Shown here in pieces: positions 37,959 to 50,540 of a stretch of DNA of 64,000 nt. The notes under the pieces were generated by a model, which made no database searches, had not been told where the DNA came from, and was given only the letters and a program-made list of their open reading frames with translations. Source of the stretch: Marchantia polymorpha subsp. ruderalis (taxonomy: Eukaryota > Streptophyta > Marchantiopsida > Marchantiales > Marchantiaceae). The stretch lies in contig AP031353.1 in NCBI GenBank assembly GCA_037833965.1, positions 12,650,501 to 12,714,500 of the forward strand, in the 5' to 3' direction. Both the position numbers and the translations under genes were made by a program. How positions within the stretch are numbered: position 1 is the stretch's first letter; each line of letters starts with the position of its first letter.

Positions 37959-38830
37959 CTCCAAAGAATTGAGCCGCAAATCTCCCGCCCAAATTCTAAT
38001 CTCTCGGAGTGTCAATCTGCCCGATTCAAATCTTCGTCGAGTGAATTGAAACCAACCACACTACCAGTACTACTTCTGCTCTAGCTACATTGGCGCTGGA
38101 CTGAGATGGGCTGGCCGACTCAGGCTCAGCTCGCATTCTCCTTCAACTACTACTACACTCGCCCCGACGCAAGGCTCTATATGCAGGAGCTTAAACTTGG
38201 AGCATACGAAATGCTCATTGCGAGCGATTCGCGCAGACAGCCACTGTGGAAAGCAGTGCAATCCGCTCGTGTCCAGCACTTCTGGTCTCCGAAAGACTTG
38301 CCCGGCCGGGCCGGGCCGGCCCGGCCCGGCGCGTCCACGGGCCGTGGATCGATCGAGCGATCGGTCTCTCTTGCGGTGCCTGTAATGGCTTGTCCTTGCG
38401 GCGGCCATCGGCCAAGAGCACTTCCGGCCCTCTCGTTGGTCGTCGTCGTCGTCGCTTCCGCTCCGGCCTCGTTGCGGTCCACTCTCGCTCATCGTGCTCC
38501 AAGCCGCCAGCAGATCCGTGTCTTGCGTGCAGAGCTGCGACAGAGGCTGACCCGACCTCTCGACCGGGGTTTCCCGGTCTTCCTGTTGGAGGGTTGACCC
38601 CGACGGTATGGATGACGCCCCCTTGGAGACAAAGGCCGGTCAGGGGCCAGGGTCCCGTCAGGTGCCGGCAGGGACTTCAGGGATCCGTATCCCTGAATGT
38701 ACCGTGAGTCACTCTTCGGATGTTGCACTACGTACGGCATTTCTCCCGTTTCACCTTCGCGGAGGACCATGCTGCCCGTGGAGGGGGCGACTGCGACTTT
38801 AGGACTCCATAACAACGTCGAGGAAGTTCA
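37959..38830 (-). promoter_or_regulatory. GC-rich upstream region of the ABCB gene
   Basis: This stretch is GC-rich and includes a 26-base all-G/C palindrome (separate entry) and a GTC run near 38438. Many overlapping frames occur on both strands (for example 38106-38597 + and 38085-38492 -), as expected for stop-poor GC-rich DNA; none has a domain signature. Position suggests promoter or 5' leader. Confidence 0.4.
38305..38330. repeat. 26-bp perfect palindrome, 100% G+C
   Basis: The sequence is its own reverse complement with no spacer and is built from overlapping GGGCC/GGCCC units. It lies about 350 bases upstream of the ABCB start codon. Confidence 0.9.
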
Positions 38831-40170
38831 TACAATTATTCGAATGTGATGCACGTATTATGATTTTTCTTCAATGATTCTTGTTTCTTTTTGTCTGTAA
38901 TCGCACGCATGTGCATGCTCAGATCTCATATTATTCACATTTGGGCCCCGAGGCGCGGCACGACGGTCATAAATATGCTCTTTCACTTTCTAAGTTCTTT
39001 CGTAGACAGATCGGATAAGAAATCCAAATGCATTACAATCACACGTTCGTTTGGTATGAGAATCATGAAAAACTAATTTGTCAACAGCCAATTATCGAGT
39101 GTCTTCAAGAGTCAAGAGTCTTCAGAGGTATCAAATTGATTCCAATAATTTCATCAAAGACTTTTGATTAGCAAGATTCATGAGAGTACTTTGGATGCTA
39201 CATTATTATGTAGAAAATTTGATCTAATTAGTTGAAATATGTTAGGAAATATTTTAAGTTGTATTGTTAGATATAGATAAGGATATCTTGTTACATGATC
39301 TTCATTGTGAAGCTTATGGAGCTAGCCACACCCCACCCCATTGGTTTCACCTACGACTTTTGCTTCACATACTTTTTGCCTTATTAGTTGTTCATCTGAT
39401 ATCAAGACTTTGTCTTTGCGCTGAAAAGCTCCATTCAGCATTTGCTATTGTGCCAAACGTAGCATTTTGACATTTGTAACATGAAACAACAAGACAGATG
39501 TGATCATGCGGTTGAATTACAAGCGTCACCGAGTAATAAAACAAAAAAAGATGAGAAGACCCCATCTACTCATATAATGGTGAAATTAATTAGTTAATTT
39601 AAAACTAGCCTTTAAGAATCTCACGGATGTAAAATATATTATAATACGCCTCAAATAAAAGATTACAGAGCAAAATTTCTAAATAAATAAACCAACATTT
39701 TCTTACTTGAGAAAGATCAGCTAATTATAGACCAATGAAAACAACAAAATAAATGAATGGTCACGTATCTTTTCTCTTGGAAGCGCGACGAAGGTCAAGA
39801 AACCATCAAACCTGCTACAGCCACGGGAGAAGAAATTTCTGGGAATGGAGAGTTGAATGAATTATCGACTCAAGGTGGTTTCCACAGAGCTCTTTGTTTA
39901 CTTCTTCTTTTGGTTGGAATCTTGTGATATGGCTGCTGGTTGGAGGTGGAAACAAGCAAAAATCGAGGCGCAGGCTCATGCGATTCTCCTCGGTTCAAAA
40001 ATAGATTCAGAGTCCTGAGAATCATAAACTTGAATATCAAACATTGTCAAAGTCGTTATGGTACACTACGTAGCCAAGAAGATGACGTAAGCCTTTCATT
40101 CTCCCGAACTTGTTCCCGGGGGTCTCCGTGATAATCGCCCCATACAAACCATGTCCTTCTTACACGATGG

Positions 40171-40333
40171 CTTCGAGATTGAAATGTGAAATGATAGTGA
40201 AGACTTGAAACGTGAAGATGAATTATTTCTCTTACATACCCTAGCATCTTACTTTTCTTCTTCGAGATTGAAATGTGAAATGCTAGTGAAGACGCGAAAC
40301 GTGAAGATACAGTTCTCTTACATACCCTTGCAT
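40171..40333. repeat. Diverged direct duplication, period about 89 bp
   Basis: A unit beginning CTTCGAGATTGAAATGTGAA at 40171 recurs at 40260, and both copies end near CTTACATACCCT followed by GCAT. The copies differ by several substitutions and a small indel. No coding frame spans them. Confidence 0.85.
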
Positions 40334-43300
40334 TTTTGTTGGTTCTCCTTATGACGGAGACCTTATTCATAGCATATTTGAAGTTGTCACATCCGCTGCC
40401 TACGATATGTACGTCAACGCTATAAACTCGTGGAGTGGATTTTTCTTTCCTTTTCGATGATGCAAGAGGGAGGATATGTGCGATTTCGTGTGACATGCAA
40501 ACATTGACGCATCATGCATTGAATGTTTCACTTCGGATTTCAGCCTCTAAAAAAGCATATCTGGATGGTTGTCCTCCAAGCATTTGGAATGGAGCCCCTT
40601 CAATCTTTCTAGAATTTCTCTTTGACTTTGCTTGTTGTGCTCTTGACTATTATAGCTTGTAAAGAATAGGATTAGATTTACTGGTGGATAATTATTTTCA
40701 ATTATTACTAGTTAATCTAGATAATTTAAATTAGTATCACTCCAGTTAACAGGACTATAATTGGCCTTTACTGCATAAGATTTTATAATATTTTTTTGTG
40801 TCACAAACTTAAGGTTTCTGAGTAAAGGATGTATGTTTCTCGTGAACGTAGATACCATAGAAGTGAATCAGGTATCTCGTCTGTTTACTCCTCATTAGTT
40901 GTGTATGTGAGCTGGGTCGATTCTGCGTTTAGGACTAACATCTTTACAATTATTTAGCTTCAAATATATATCTTATTGCATGCAACTGTTCAAAAGATAT
41001 TATTTACCAGTGGAAGCTAAGTTTTGTGCCAGAATTTTTGTAATATATTTGTAATTATCACGTCGAAATAATTACTGCATTTCCAAAAATGAGAGTAATC
41101 TAAAATTAAAAATGTGAACAACAACAGCTCTAATTGGTTGGTTAGCTGCTAGCCCAGTTTATCTATTATATCTCAAATCATGTACCAATGACACACATCC
41201 ATATTCTATACATTAGTAATGAATAACATTTTAGAATAACTTATCGAGATATCTATCCGTCTACTCTTTCCTAACCGTTTTGGAAGATTTGAATTAATTA
41301 TCTATGAGTGATAATCCTATGTTGAAATAGATTGAACTGAGAAAAACATGATTAAAAGTAAAGAACCAGGGTTTCTGCTGATATTTATTTTTTAAATTTT
41401 CAGATTGTAATTTTACTGGGTATTTATGTGAGTTCTCATTCGGCATAACTTTGTGTACCTTACCATATGATTGTTCATCATGTGTACGCTATGTGTTTAT
41501 CAACGTAGGGAATCTGGTCAAACGCAACATTCCATGATTTGAGCCAGGGAGGATTTGATGATGATATAATCTGCTAGAGGTCTTCATACGTCATACGTCA
41601 CGCGTCACACATAGGTGTGCAAAGTTTCCATATAATATACTGAAATGACTACCCAAGAGAAGACATGAAGTAGTAAGTGTGCGGTGTACGTCCAGCCCAG
41701 TCAAAGAGAGAAAAATAGTGATAGGCTTTGTTGAATCGTCCGAGAAGGTTGTCTGAAAACATTCCAAGCCGTGAGTAAAATAGGTCAGAAGTTCGATACT
41801 TTGAATTGTCAATGCTTCAAAGTCAAACAAATATGGCTCTATGGATGAGCTTTCATTGCTCAAATTATGGAATGGATATGAGTTGTCACAATTTACGACA
41901 ACGATATTTACACTTTCTATGAGTAAAATACGTGCTTGTGGATAACGATTGAACTCATAGACTCAACTATCACTGCATGCACGAAAATGATCGATTTGAG
42001 GTAAGCAAGCGAGCTACGTTGAAAGTAAAAGTTTGAAGAGCTAAGTTCTTGTTATCACCTTGAAACCAAATTTAGTCTACTCGTGCGTACCGGGTGAACA
42101 TTATGTAAAGAATGTTGAGATTTCATTCCTCGACAAGATTCACAAGGAAAGTAGCGAAGATGTCTATCCATTGTACTATTGTACATCAGACATCATATGT
42201 ACCTTGCACATACTTTTGTATCATACCATAGGCTCCACAAAATGTTTACATAAAAGTGTATGGGTCCGAGATCTGAATCCACATAAAAACTTTCTGTCCC
42301 TTTTCCGAGTGTGTAAGGTGATCTTTCATACATGCCTTGCACTGTAAGCTAGGTTGTGGGCATTTCATACATTCCTTGTGCTGTACTCCATGGTGTGAAC
42401 TTTTCATATATCCTCTCTACTCTCTGCGGCCAGCATTCATCGAGCTCTGTGTGCACTGCAAGACGCGCGGCAAGTCGTTTAAGCTATAGTCTGTAGATGA
42501 AATTAAAGATGGGGGACACTTGAGTCCTGCTTCCGTATAGAACGAATGTCAACTGTGACCTGAGAGAAGAAGGAGTTGCTTCGCGGAATCGGATGTGAGA
42601 CGTGAAGTACGGTTTCTGAAGACATTGATTAAGTGAGATCAGGTTAAAGATAGAAGCACAAATTAATATTCGAAGATCTGATTATTGAAATTAAAGTGGA
42701 CATAAATTGTTAAAGGAGGACAGGCGCGTCTCATGTCAATAATTGATTTTTTGCACACAAGCCCAAGTGTATCTTTGTAGAGGAACGCATAAGGACCAAC
42801 GACGGAATCATTTTGGAGAAGGCCTTGAAAATGAGATCGTGAGTGAAGTGATGAATATTTTTTGCAAGGCAACGGCTGAGTCCATGGAAGTATCAACCCT
42901 GAAGGTATTATTTGCACAGGAAAGAGGGGAAGAAAAAACACGCTCCCAGATAATACTTGGGCTTGTGTGCGAGAAGAATTTATTTCTTCAGGTCATGTGA
43001 ACAGGCTTATGTGGTCATTTTAACATTCCCCTATTTAAATTGTAAGAAAAAAATATGAGAATTAAGCTGGACTCTGCCTCATATGTCGTGGATGCATTCC
43101 CATCCCGTGTTCATTCCATGCATCCCCCTTTCCTTCTCGTGGACAGTGAGCGAGATGGGAACAAGATCTCATACGAAAGTCGCAAAGTGCCAGCACGGTA
43201 GTACGTCAGGGAGAAGATATTTGCACTCGAGTGTCATATCACTATGGCTAGAAATGCTAGCCCCTACAGGAGGTGCTCATGACAGTGATGCAAATCTTCC

Positions 43301-46027
43301 CCGCAGTGGAACCGTATCGCTATGACCTCCTCCACAGATCCAGGAAGAAAAGCTAGAGAAACCGAGAAAGTGATCTTCAAACTCGCGATTCTGGACAAAC
43401 GTGACCGCGATCTACGAGTGATTCCTTCGCAACCCTGGCCCCACCCACCGCTTCTGATAGGCTGCAGGACGATGTCGTTCACCTCGCATCAAAAAGTATA
43501 TGGTATTAAGAATATAATCAAAACTAAATATATTTATTTCATCGGGTACGATATGAGCCAGATTCATCCCTCGGTGAGCCTGATCCATGGAGAGAGGCGC
43601 GACGAGGCCGAAAAGTGATAGAAATGAGAGTTTCGCCAGAATCACAGCGCCGCTTAAAGAAACATCAATCATTCACATAACAAGCTTCAGCTGTTCAGAT
43701 TAACGTGCAATCGGAGGGCCGAAACTGTGAGGAACGGTTTTCGCGTCAAGAAGTGCCGGCGAACACCGTAGAAGATTATTGCCGTACTGGGTTCAAAATC
43801 CGTCAACATAGAGCTCTAATCTTTGCGTTTGAATTTTGATCTCCGATAAACCACTCCGATTATATTTGACTTTCATCCATTCAATACCTAAGCACAGCGC
43901 ACGTGCCATCTCCTTCAAGGAAACCGCTTACTTTTGGCTTATCATTAGAAAGAAGCAAATGTGTGTCAGAGAATATGTACCTGACATAGTAATTGTGCTT
44001 GCACTGGTACCCTCAGTCTGTGTACGGTAACAAGACCGGTATGACCACAGTCTCCATGCAACGTACCCGCCCAGCCGGTTACCCATTTTAACACGTTGGT
44101 CTCATCCCGGTCACCGTGATGGGGTCTTCCCATCATTTGGGTTAAATTAACTCGGTGACCACATCCAGCCAGATGAGAAGACATGAAAGGTTGTCTCCCC
44201 CGCGATATCGGTACCCGTCATTTTAGGGTGGCTGGGGACTCAATGTGGAGCGGTCACTGGCGCGGCGGACATGGCGCGATGCTGCCTGCTCCCGATTAGA
44301 TCGGATGGCACAGAGCGAGCGAGGCGCGCTCGAAAGTGCTTCCAGAAGCAGGCGCTCCCCTGTCGAGCTACAAGATAGTGCGTAGGATGGACGTGGAGGG
44401 AGCGACGTCGCGCCATGCTCAGGAAGTTTCTAATGTGCGAATCTTGATAGAAGCTTATGGAAGCTCGCTCTGATCTGGCAAGTTGCGACAATGTGCCAGG
44501 GCGGACGGAGGTGGGCGCCCGTGGGCCCTGGCTCCGCTGCCGCTCTGCAAGCGCAAAGATTCAAGTGGGATTCTGTCTCTCCATCAAATATGCGCGTCCT
44601 TCTGGCTCAAGAAAGCTCTCGACCACATTCGTGAAGCCTCGGGGTCTCGACTGCTGCCTCTTGGGGGCGGCTTTTGTGTTTGCTCCCTCTTTGGCGGCAG
44701 CGAAGAGAGGCGATGGCTCGGATCTATGTGCAAATGGGTTTTACGAGGTGAGCATGATTGGAGGAGGCACCTGCGGGTTGGGAAATCAAGCTCTTCTCTT
44801 CTGAGCGCGAGTCTGAAAGCGTAGGAGGTAGGTGCAGGTGAGTGGACACGAGGGCCATGAAGGGAGACTGACCGAGATAGAACTAGTTCGCGTAGAACCA
44901 GTTCGCGTCTGGAGTTTTTGGGGCCCACATTGTGGAGACTGCCACGCGGAGACCGGTCGTTTCTATCTGTCGCAAAGGAGTAATCTTCGGTGGACTCGAG
45001 TACGTACTTTCTCATTAGGGAGCGTTGGTTTGCTGCAGTTATGCATCATGTTTTTGTCTGTGGGCGCAGACATTGTGTAGGTCGACTGGCTTGGGGGCTG
45101 GCATCAAGATGCCAGGAATGCGGAATGATCATCATCTGCAATAAGCTGCCTCCTCTCGCGTTCATGAATATGGCGACAAAAAGATCAATTGGTTCATGAG
45201 GTTGGATCACGACCCCATTATTCGCACAATAGTTTCTTAGTGGCAAGGGGCAATTTGTGTACACAAGGCTTTTCGTGCTGTGAGTGATTCTTTCGAACAT
45301 TGTGGTGAGGCACATGCCTATCTAGAAGCAGTCAACTGATCTTCGTCCGCGAGCGAAGGATTCATGACAGTATACATATTACAAGAAAGTCATATTTATC
45401 AAGTTTCTCGTTATGAGAAAAACCTGAATGCAATATGTGCCCCATGAAAGGCTTCAAAGCGAAGCACTTGCATGATAAAAGGAGCTATAATACACGAATA
45501 CAATCAAATCGAATTCGGAAAAGTAAGGAAAAGTAAGACTGACCTTTACATAATTTCCTACGAAATAAAAATCAATCAGTCATGCAGTTGCACCGAAAAC
45601 AATATGACAGTCATGTAGGAGGACTGAACGAAGAAACAAGTCGGAATTTTCGGCCATCTCCTTTTGTCATATCGCATACGTATATGAAACTTGTCCCATC
45701 TTGTAATATCTTTGAAGTTCAGCTTCTCAGGTAGTCGGATCTTCCACAGAGCCAACGAGCTCCTTAGCGGGATCTGGACCTGTTCAAGCGGTTCCAAAGG
45801 ATTTAGAAGCAGTTGAGTAGGTCGTCAAAATGAATGACAGTGGTGATAGAGGAACAGGTCCACCGTCGATTATATTTAACTTATCAAAAGGTAAACCTGC
45901 CAGAAGTTGAACTGGTTCTTTCACTTTCCGACCGCTGGCACTGAATTGGATGTCAATAGTTCGTGTGAAACTGAGCCTGCTCATGTACAGCCATCTGACC
46001 TTGCCGAGAAAAAGATATACTAGCCGG

Positions 46028-46278
46028 GAGGATTAACGACAATTGAGGAAGAAAATAAAACCTACTGCATCATCTGATCCAAGAAATGTTAATGACGATT
46101 GTTAAGTCACCGATCCAGTGATATCGAAGCGATAGTCAAGAAGGAAAGTATCAACCAGCCAGAGGATCAACGACACCTGAGGAAGACGGAACTCCAAAGG
46201 TGAATCCTACTGCATCTTCTGATTCAAGGTATTTTAAGGACGGTGATAAAGTCGCCAATGCAGTGATATCGAAGCGAG
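46028..46278 (+). repeat. Diverged tandem duplication with remnants of coding sequence
   Basis: Copy one (about 46028-46133) and copy two (about 46162-46278) share GAGGAT.AACGACA, CCTACTGCATC.TCTGAT and CAGTGATATCGAAGCGA. Copy two has an open + frame ending at about 46309 with segments TTPEEDGTPKVNPTASSDS and GDKVANAVISKRDAS. The same words appear in copy one but are broken by stops and indels. This looks like a decayed piece of a protein with internal repeats; the source is unknown. Confidence 0.6.
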
Positions 46279-49239
46279 ATGCAAGTACTACACCTCTGGC
46301 CGTGTAGCGTGTAGCGTGTCGAGACAAATGACTTTCCGCCGAGATCCTAGACTCATCTTCACCTAGCGAAATTCTACTCACGACATTGATGCTTTGGATA
46401 TTGACTCAAGAAGGGAAGAGAACTCAAGTGACTTGGAAGTATGAGAAATTGATTAAAAAACCACTGTAGCTATTTCAGAGGTTGACATTATTGAGTCAAG
46501 GGGGAAAAAATTAGGAAATCACAAGAGAAGCGGCTCAGATTAAAAAAACTTCGATCTCATAAACCAGGAGACATCAGCCAAGAATACAACACTATCAAAA
46601 TAAAGCTCTCATGTATTATTTTATTTGACTTCTCGACATATTTTTATCATTATTTTATTCACATAAGTTTGGAGTTAAGGTCAAATAAAGTTAATTCTGA
46701 TACAGACAGAAAATATCATCAGGTTTTAATTGTATTAACAATAAAATTTTGAGCTATTTTTATCTCTATTATGATTATCAATTATTATTTATTTGAATTA
46801 TTAAAAAATTCAATAGTTTGATACATTTATTCTATTTTAGAACAAATTTATTTCGTCAAAATATATAATAAATTCTTTACTCAATCTTGTTTCAATATTT
46901 TGATATCTTTGAATTTCATCAAAACAAGTTTCTAATCAATATTAATCAACTTGAGCCAATGAAAGATTGATTTTTTTCTTGAGAGATATCTCAACCATTG
47001 CAATCACAACAACATTTAGTTCTAGTTGACACCAATAACTCCGTAACTCGTAATTATATTTTATACAAGATGTAATTTTTGTTATGCATGAAAATTTGTA
47101 TTCTATTTCATGTGTCCATTACAAAAACATGTACCACAATTTATCAAGTTGTCATCATTTTTCTCAATCTTGATAGCTGAATATGATGAATTGAAGGTAG
47201 AAAAAATACTCAATAAACTAGTCCAATGGCATAAATATTCCAAAATATTTTATTTACTTAGATATTGAGAAAATTCATCACATAAATCAGTTTGAGATCT
47301 AGCTAAAGTATTTTTTTAATTAAAAAATTTGAATGTATTTGTAATAAACTTATCGCATCTCTAAATGAAATAATTTTCTTACAATATTTAATAAGTGATT
47401 ACTAAACTACGGTACATTCACGATGAAGGTAGAATTATATTGAGATGGATTATCTATAATCAAAACATCAAAATTCTGTGTACTTTGTATCTAAATACAA
47501 AGTGTGTTCGTTTAGACCGACACGTTTGTAAACCATATGCTTGTTAGCTAAATCTTTCATCTCAACAATACATCAAGTGTGAAATGAATAATGAATGTAA
47601 GACTTTATCTTCTTGTATTATTTAGAAAACTTTCTATAAGGAAGCAAATAATCATAATATTCAATTAACATATATAAAATTTGTGTTTTTAACTTTGAAT
47701 AAACTAGTTTTGTAATATTGAAAGTAAAAGATGGATAGCAAAAGCGTTCATGTCAAATTTCATAAATCTAATCTCATTTTAACTAACATAATTGCATTCC
47801 TGCAATCAAACTTCTCTGAAACTAGAAGCAAAATGAGATCTAAAAGTTTGTTGTTTAGAAAAACAGAATCAGAAAAAAAAAATTACGAAAGCAACAAACA
47901 GATAAAAAACCATAAATTTATTCATTTATTGCACGCAGAAGTAAGAATTATGTGAATTGCGAAGATGGAATCAAAATTTTGTTTGTGTGACTATATAAAT
48001 AAATAATATCAAAAAAAAATTATTTATAACTCTTGTAACTTCAGGATTTGATATGTCATTCAAGTTGTCCAATGTTTCAATTTCAATTATAAATAATTTT
48101 TCAAATTTTATTTATGTAATCATATGTTTTTCCATTGATTTTGTTGTACAAAATGAAACTGAGATTTATGTAAGTGGCAGTTTTGCTACTCTATATGTTC
48201 ATGAGTCAACAATAGATTTTTTGTGTTCAACTCCTATTAAAAAACAACTTAAAATTTTATAGATATTTGAGCTGATTTTCTTTGAGAGTCGCAATATTTC
48301 AATGTGTGATGCAATCAATCCATGAATTTAGAAAGATTTCAAGTTCAAATCATTTCATAAAACAATAAGCCAAATTTTGAGATAGCATTGTTGATATTCT
48401 TCAATCTCATATCATGTAAAAGTATTTAGCGAAAACAAACATATCTAAAGCAATTGACACACAACTGAATTACAAGAAAAAAATATATGATTCATCTCAT
48501 TGAACTAAGTTGAAAAAAACACACTTAATTGTCTAAAATCTAATTGTTTGTTAAAAAAACTATGATAAAATATCTATATACTGGCCAACTAATTTGATAA
48601 ATTGATCTGAGTTAAAGTTCATCTTAATTTATTGAGATATAAATCAACTAATAACAAGCATATGATGAGTTATTGTGATGTATGCACACAAATTTGAAAG
48701 ATTAATGACAATAATGAATTTTATTTTTTTATATTTGAAAAAATTGTAAAAAAATTTGAACTTGCAAAATTTAAAATAATTGTAGCTTCAAGTTAATTTT
48801 TTATTTCTTGATTTTTTAGAATTACATGTATAAGAGTATGATCACATATTTTCAATACATCATATTAAATTATTTTTAAAGTTTCAAGAAAAATATTTTT
48901 TCTTCATAAACATTTTATATAACATATGATCAATTAATAGAATTATTTATTATGAAAGTATTATCACTTAATGTATTTTTGCAACTAGACCTTTGCACCT
49001 CCATTTCAAATGAATTTTTTAAATCATTTGATTATGATGATTTATTTTAAATATTTAAAAAAAATGATTTTAGTCAAAAATCTCAAGTTTGTAATAAAAT
49101 AATCTAATTTTCAGTTTCATCACATTTAATATTGGTTGCGGATGTTGTTCAACCTGTAGAGCCTAAGCTGTAGCTTGATCTACTTCCACAATTTTGATTT
49201 CATCCACGTCAACTATAGCCAAACAAATCAAAAGTATAA

Positions 49240-49410
49240 AAAAACAAAAATTTAACCAGAAGTTGAACTCTACAAAATCAAACTGATATCATTCAAGGTG
49301 TTCTGGCTGAGTGTGGAGCTGAAAGCGAACGATGTTTCAGAGTTGCAAAGAGTGATATAGAGACTTTTTATCATATTCTCGTAACCAACATCAATAAATC
49401 AACTCATTGA
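49240..49410 (+). pseudogene. Possible remnant of an hAT-type transposase C-terminus
   Basis: Reading + across one frame change, a segment EVELYK is followed by GVLAECGAESERCFRVAKSD. This has the look of the hAT dimerisation region, in which an acidic ExExY stretch precedes a conserved SERxFS-type motif. It is frameshifted, short and sits in AT-rich DNA without visible terminal repeats, so the call is tentative. Confidence 0.25.
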
Positions 49411-50089
49411 TATGCTAGATTCAACTCATAATCACATATAAAGGAATTTCTTGAATTTTTACAAACTTGATTTTCAATCTAGCATGAAAGAAATATGATA
49501 ATTGTTAACTTTTTTTTATTTTTGAGCCTATTTGATTATTACATGTTTCATAAATCTCAAATAACATTCAAATTTTATTTCAAAATCATGAATAGAAATA
49601 AAAAATTAGTCAAATATTATCATTGATTCAACTTTCAAGATATTTTAAGATAAAATTCTAATTGAAATTAAAAAAATTTGAATTATCTTCATTCTAAATT
49701 GAAATTTTATAATGTATAATAAAAATGAATATTTTCTCATATATATCATTAATTTCAATATCTAATATTTTCTAATTAAAATTTTAATTTTATAAATATA
49801 AATATACAAAAAAATCAAAAAAATTACTACTCGTAAATTATAGTGATTTTCATACATGAAGATGTTGATGTGTTTTAGATAAAATGATAATAATACTGTA
49901 ATTTACATGAAAAATTGTCAAAATTAATCTATAAAATTTTGAAAAATCTTACCTAGATCAAAATAATTATGTTCTATTTTTAATCAGGTTAATAAAAAAT
50001 GAAATTAAAATCAAATTTGAAATAAGTGCATCTCTTGCATAAACTAATTCCTCTTATTGAATTATAATCAAAATGATTGCAATGAAATA

Positions 50090-50129
50090 AATGTCTTATC
50101 TGTTTACCATTGTAAACAGATAAGACATT
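50090..50129. repeat. Perfect 18-bp stem with 4-base loop
   Basis: The arms 50090-50107 and 50112-50129 are exact reverse complements around a CATT loop. Weaker partial complementarity may extend outward. It could be the centre of a small foldback element. Confidence 0.85.
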
Positions 50130-50540
50130 AAAAATTTTAAATGATCATTTTGTTCTTTATTCATATCCTTTATATAAAATTTAAAATATCACATTATTTA
50201 GTTCATTTTGATAAGTTGATCGGGTCAGAAAGATCGATGTTTTTACTACTCTTCACACTCTTTTGATTCAAAAAAGTACAGAAGGTGTAATTTTAATTTC
50301 ATGTTTTTTTAACAATTGATCTAACCATAAACTCTTAAACATCCTAAAATAATAGAGTGCATCTTGATCTACAATATTACTCTCATACAACTATACTGCA
50401 ATTGATATGACCATAATATTAATCGCAATGAAGATGACCACGAGAAGATGACTAATGTCATCATCAGGTCATAGTTATATGTAAATACATAAAACGACCA
50501 GGCGATTGTGCTCAAAATTCATCCAAATGGAGGATTCCTT

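Larger units (their letters stand above)
38831..46600. other. Gene-poor region with dispersed decayed repeats
   Basis: Mostly AT-rich from 38.8 to 43.0 kb, GC-richer from about 43.1 to 45.3 kb. Frames such as 41591-41863 (-), 42060-42347 (+), 43322-43618 (+) and 44584-45015 (-) show no family motif. Two tandem duplications, at 40.2 kb and 46.1 kb, are listed separately. I can support no functional gene here. Confidence 0.4.
46601..50540. other. Very AT-rich block, probably decayed transposon DNA
   Basis: Continuous AT-rich DNA with only short open frames (for example 47731-47955 and 48053-48262, +) lacking recognisable motifs. It holds a possible hAT-type transposase tail near 49.3 kb and a short perfect hairpin at 50.1 kb. 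Confidence 0.5.

Noticed and set aside
38085-38815. Multiple frames of 95-163 codons on both strands
   Set aside because: All lie in GC-rich upstream DNA around the palindrome and none has a recognisable motif.
44457-45015. Overlapping + and - frames of 113-143 codons
   Set aside because: Open in three registers at once, with no motif and no splice-consistent neighbours.
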